Positions 44,997-45,055 of a DNA stretch of 45,055 bases are shown here, in pieces. The notes beneath the pieces are model-generated. The model ran no database searches. It was not told the DNA's origin and worked only from the letters and a program-made list of their open reading frames with translations. Numbering within the stretch: the first letter of the stretch is position 1; each line of letters opens with the position of its first letter. Position numbers and translations under genes: made by a program. Origin of the DNA: Gimesia sp. (GTDB lineage Bacteria; Planctomycetota; Planctomycetia; Planctomycetales; Planctomycetaceae); contig PAJV01000051.1 of the NCBI GenBank assembly GCA_002706765.1, positions 1 to 45,055 on the forward strand, read 5' to 3'.

Positions 44997-45055
44997 TTAT
45001 GCGGCCAGTTGTTGAGCGTATATTCTCTCGAACTGGTCGGGACATTGATAGTTTA
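44997..45055 (-). mobile_element. C-terminal end of an IS3-family transposase
   Basis: The minus frame entering at the right edge reads NYQCPDQFERIYAQQLAA and stops (TAA at 44997-44999), like the conserved C-terminal LGYxSPxEFE end of IS3 integrase-core transposases. The rest of the element lies outside the window. Its reading frame and stop precede the methyltransferase fragment. Confidence 0.65.

Overview
The window looks like a contig from a planctomycete, probably a Gimesia/Planctomyces-type organism. This is an inference from gene content; no rRNA or tRNA is visible. The evidence is two BlaI/M56 sensor operons whose proteases carry very long carboxypeptidase-regulatory tails, a DUF1559 pseudopilin-like protein followed by a small lipoprotein, a PQQ-type beta-propeller protein, a SUMF1-type protein, exported sugar-active-enzyme-like proteins and an HTTM/gamma-carboxylase-like protein. 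Most genes lie on the minus strand in short operons with 4-base overlaps.

Layout. 1-6.6 kb: a PAS histidine kinase cut off at its ATP-binding domain by foreign DNA at the left edge, a small ABM-fold protein, the first BlaI/M56 operon with two operator dyads, and an MBL-fold hydrolase. 6.5-8.8 kb: an orphan HTH/N6-adenine DNA methyltransferase coupled to the MBL gene, then a small gene bracketed by a perfect 19-bp direct repeat. 8.8-20 kb: beta-helix protein, cysteine-rich small protein, SUMF1-type protein, a three-gene overlapping operon (unknown exported protein, YfcE-like phosphoesterase, membrane HEAT-like protein), a beta-propeller exported protein, unknown exported proteins, DinB-like protein and FAD monooxygenase. 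20-27.4 kb: PQQ propeller with an embedded methyltransferase-like domain, then the second BlaI/M56 operon with a different pair of operators. 27.4-34.5 kb: exported esterase-like hydrolase, PadR/permease-prefix pair, AI-2E-type permease, Mn catalase, membrane-anchored EEP phosphatase, DUF421 protein.

34.6-39.4 kb is the accessory heart of the window. It holds an orphan CdiI-type immunity gene, a decayed second DUF421 copy, an AT-rich methyltransferase, two degenerate pieces of yjbQ, two copies of a recombinase-tail-like helix-turn-helix segment, and two small immunity-like genes, next to an intact yjbQ. It reads as a cassette-like patch in which orphan immunity-like genes were gained and lost between repeated segments. 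39.5-45 kb: leucine-rich-repeat protein, DUF1559 protein plus lipoprotein, HTTM protein, and a methyltransferase whose 5' end is cut by an IS3-like element that runs off the right edge.

Both window edges lie in sequence resembling mobile elements that interrupts a gene, so the contig was probably broken at repeats. All family names come from reading the translations, without any database search.
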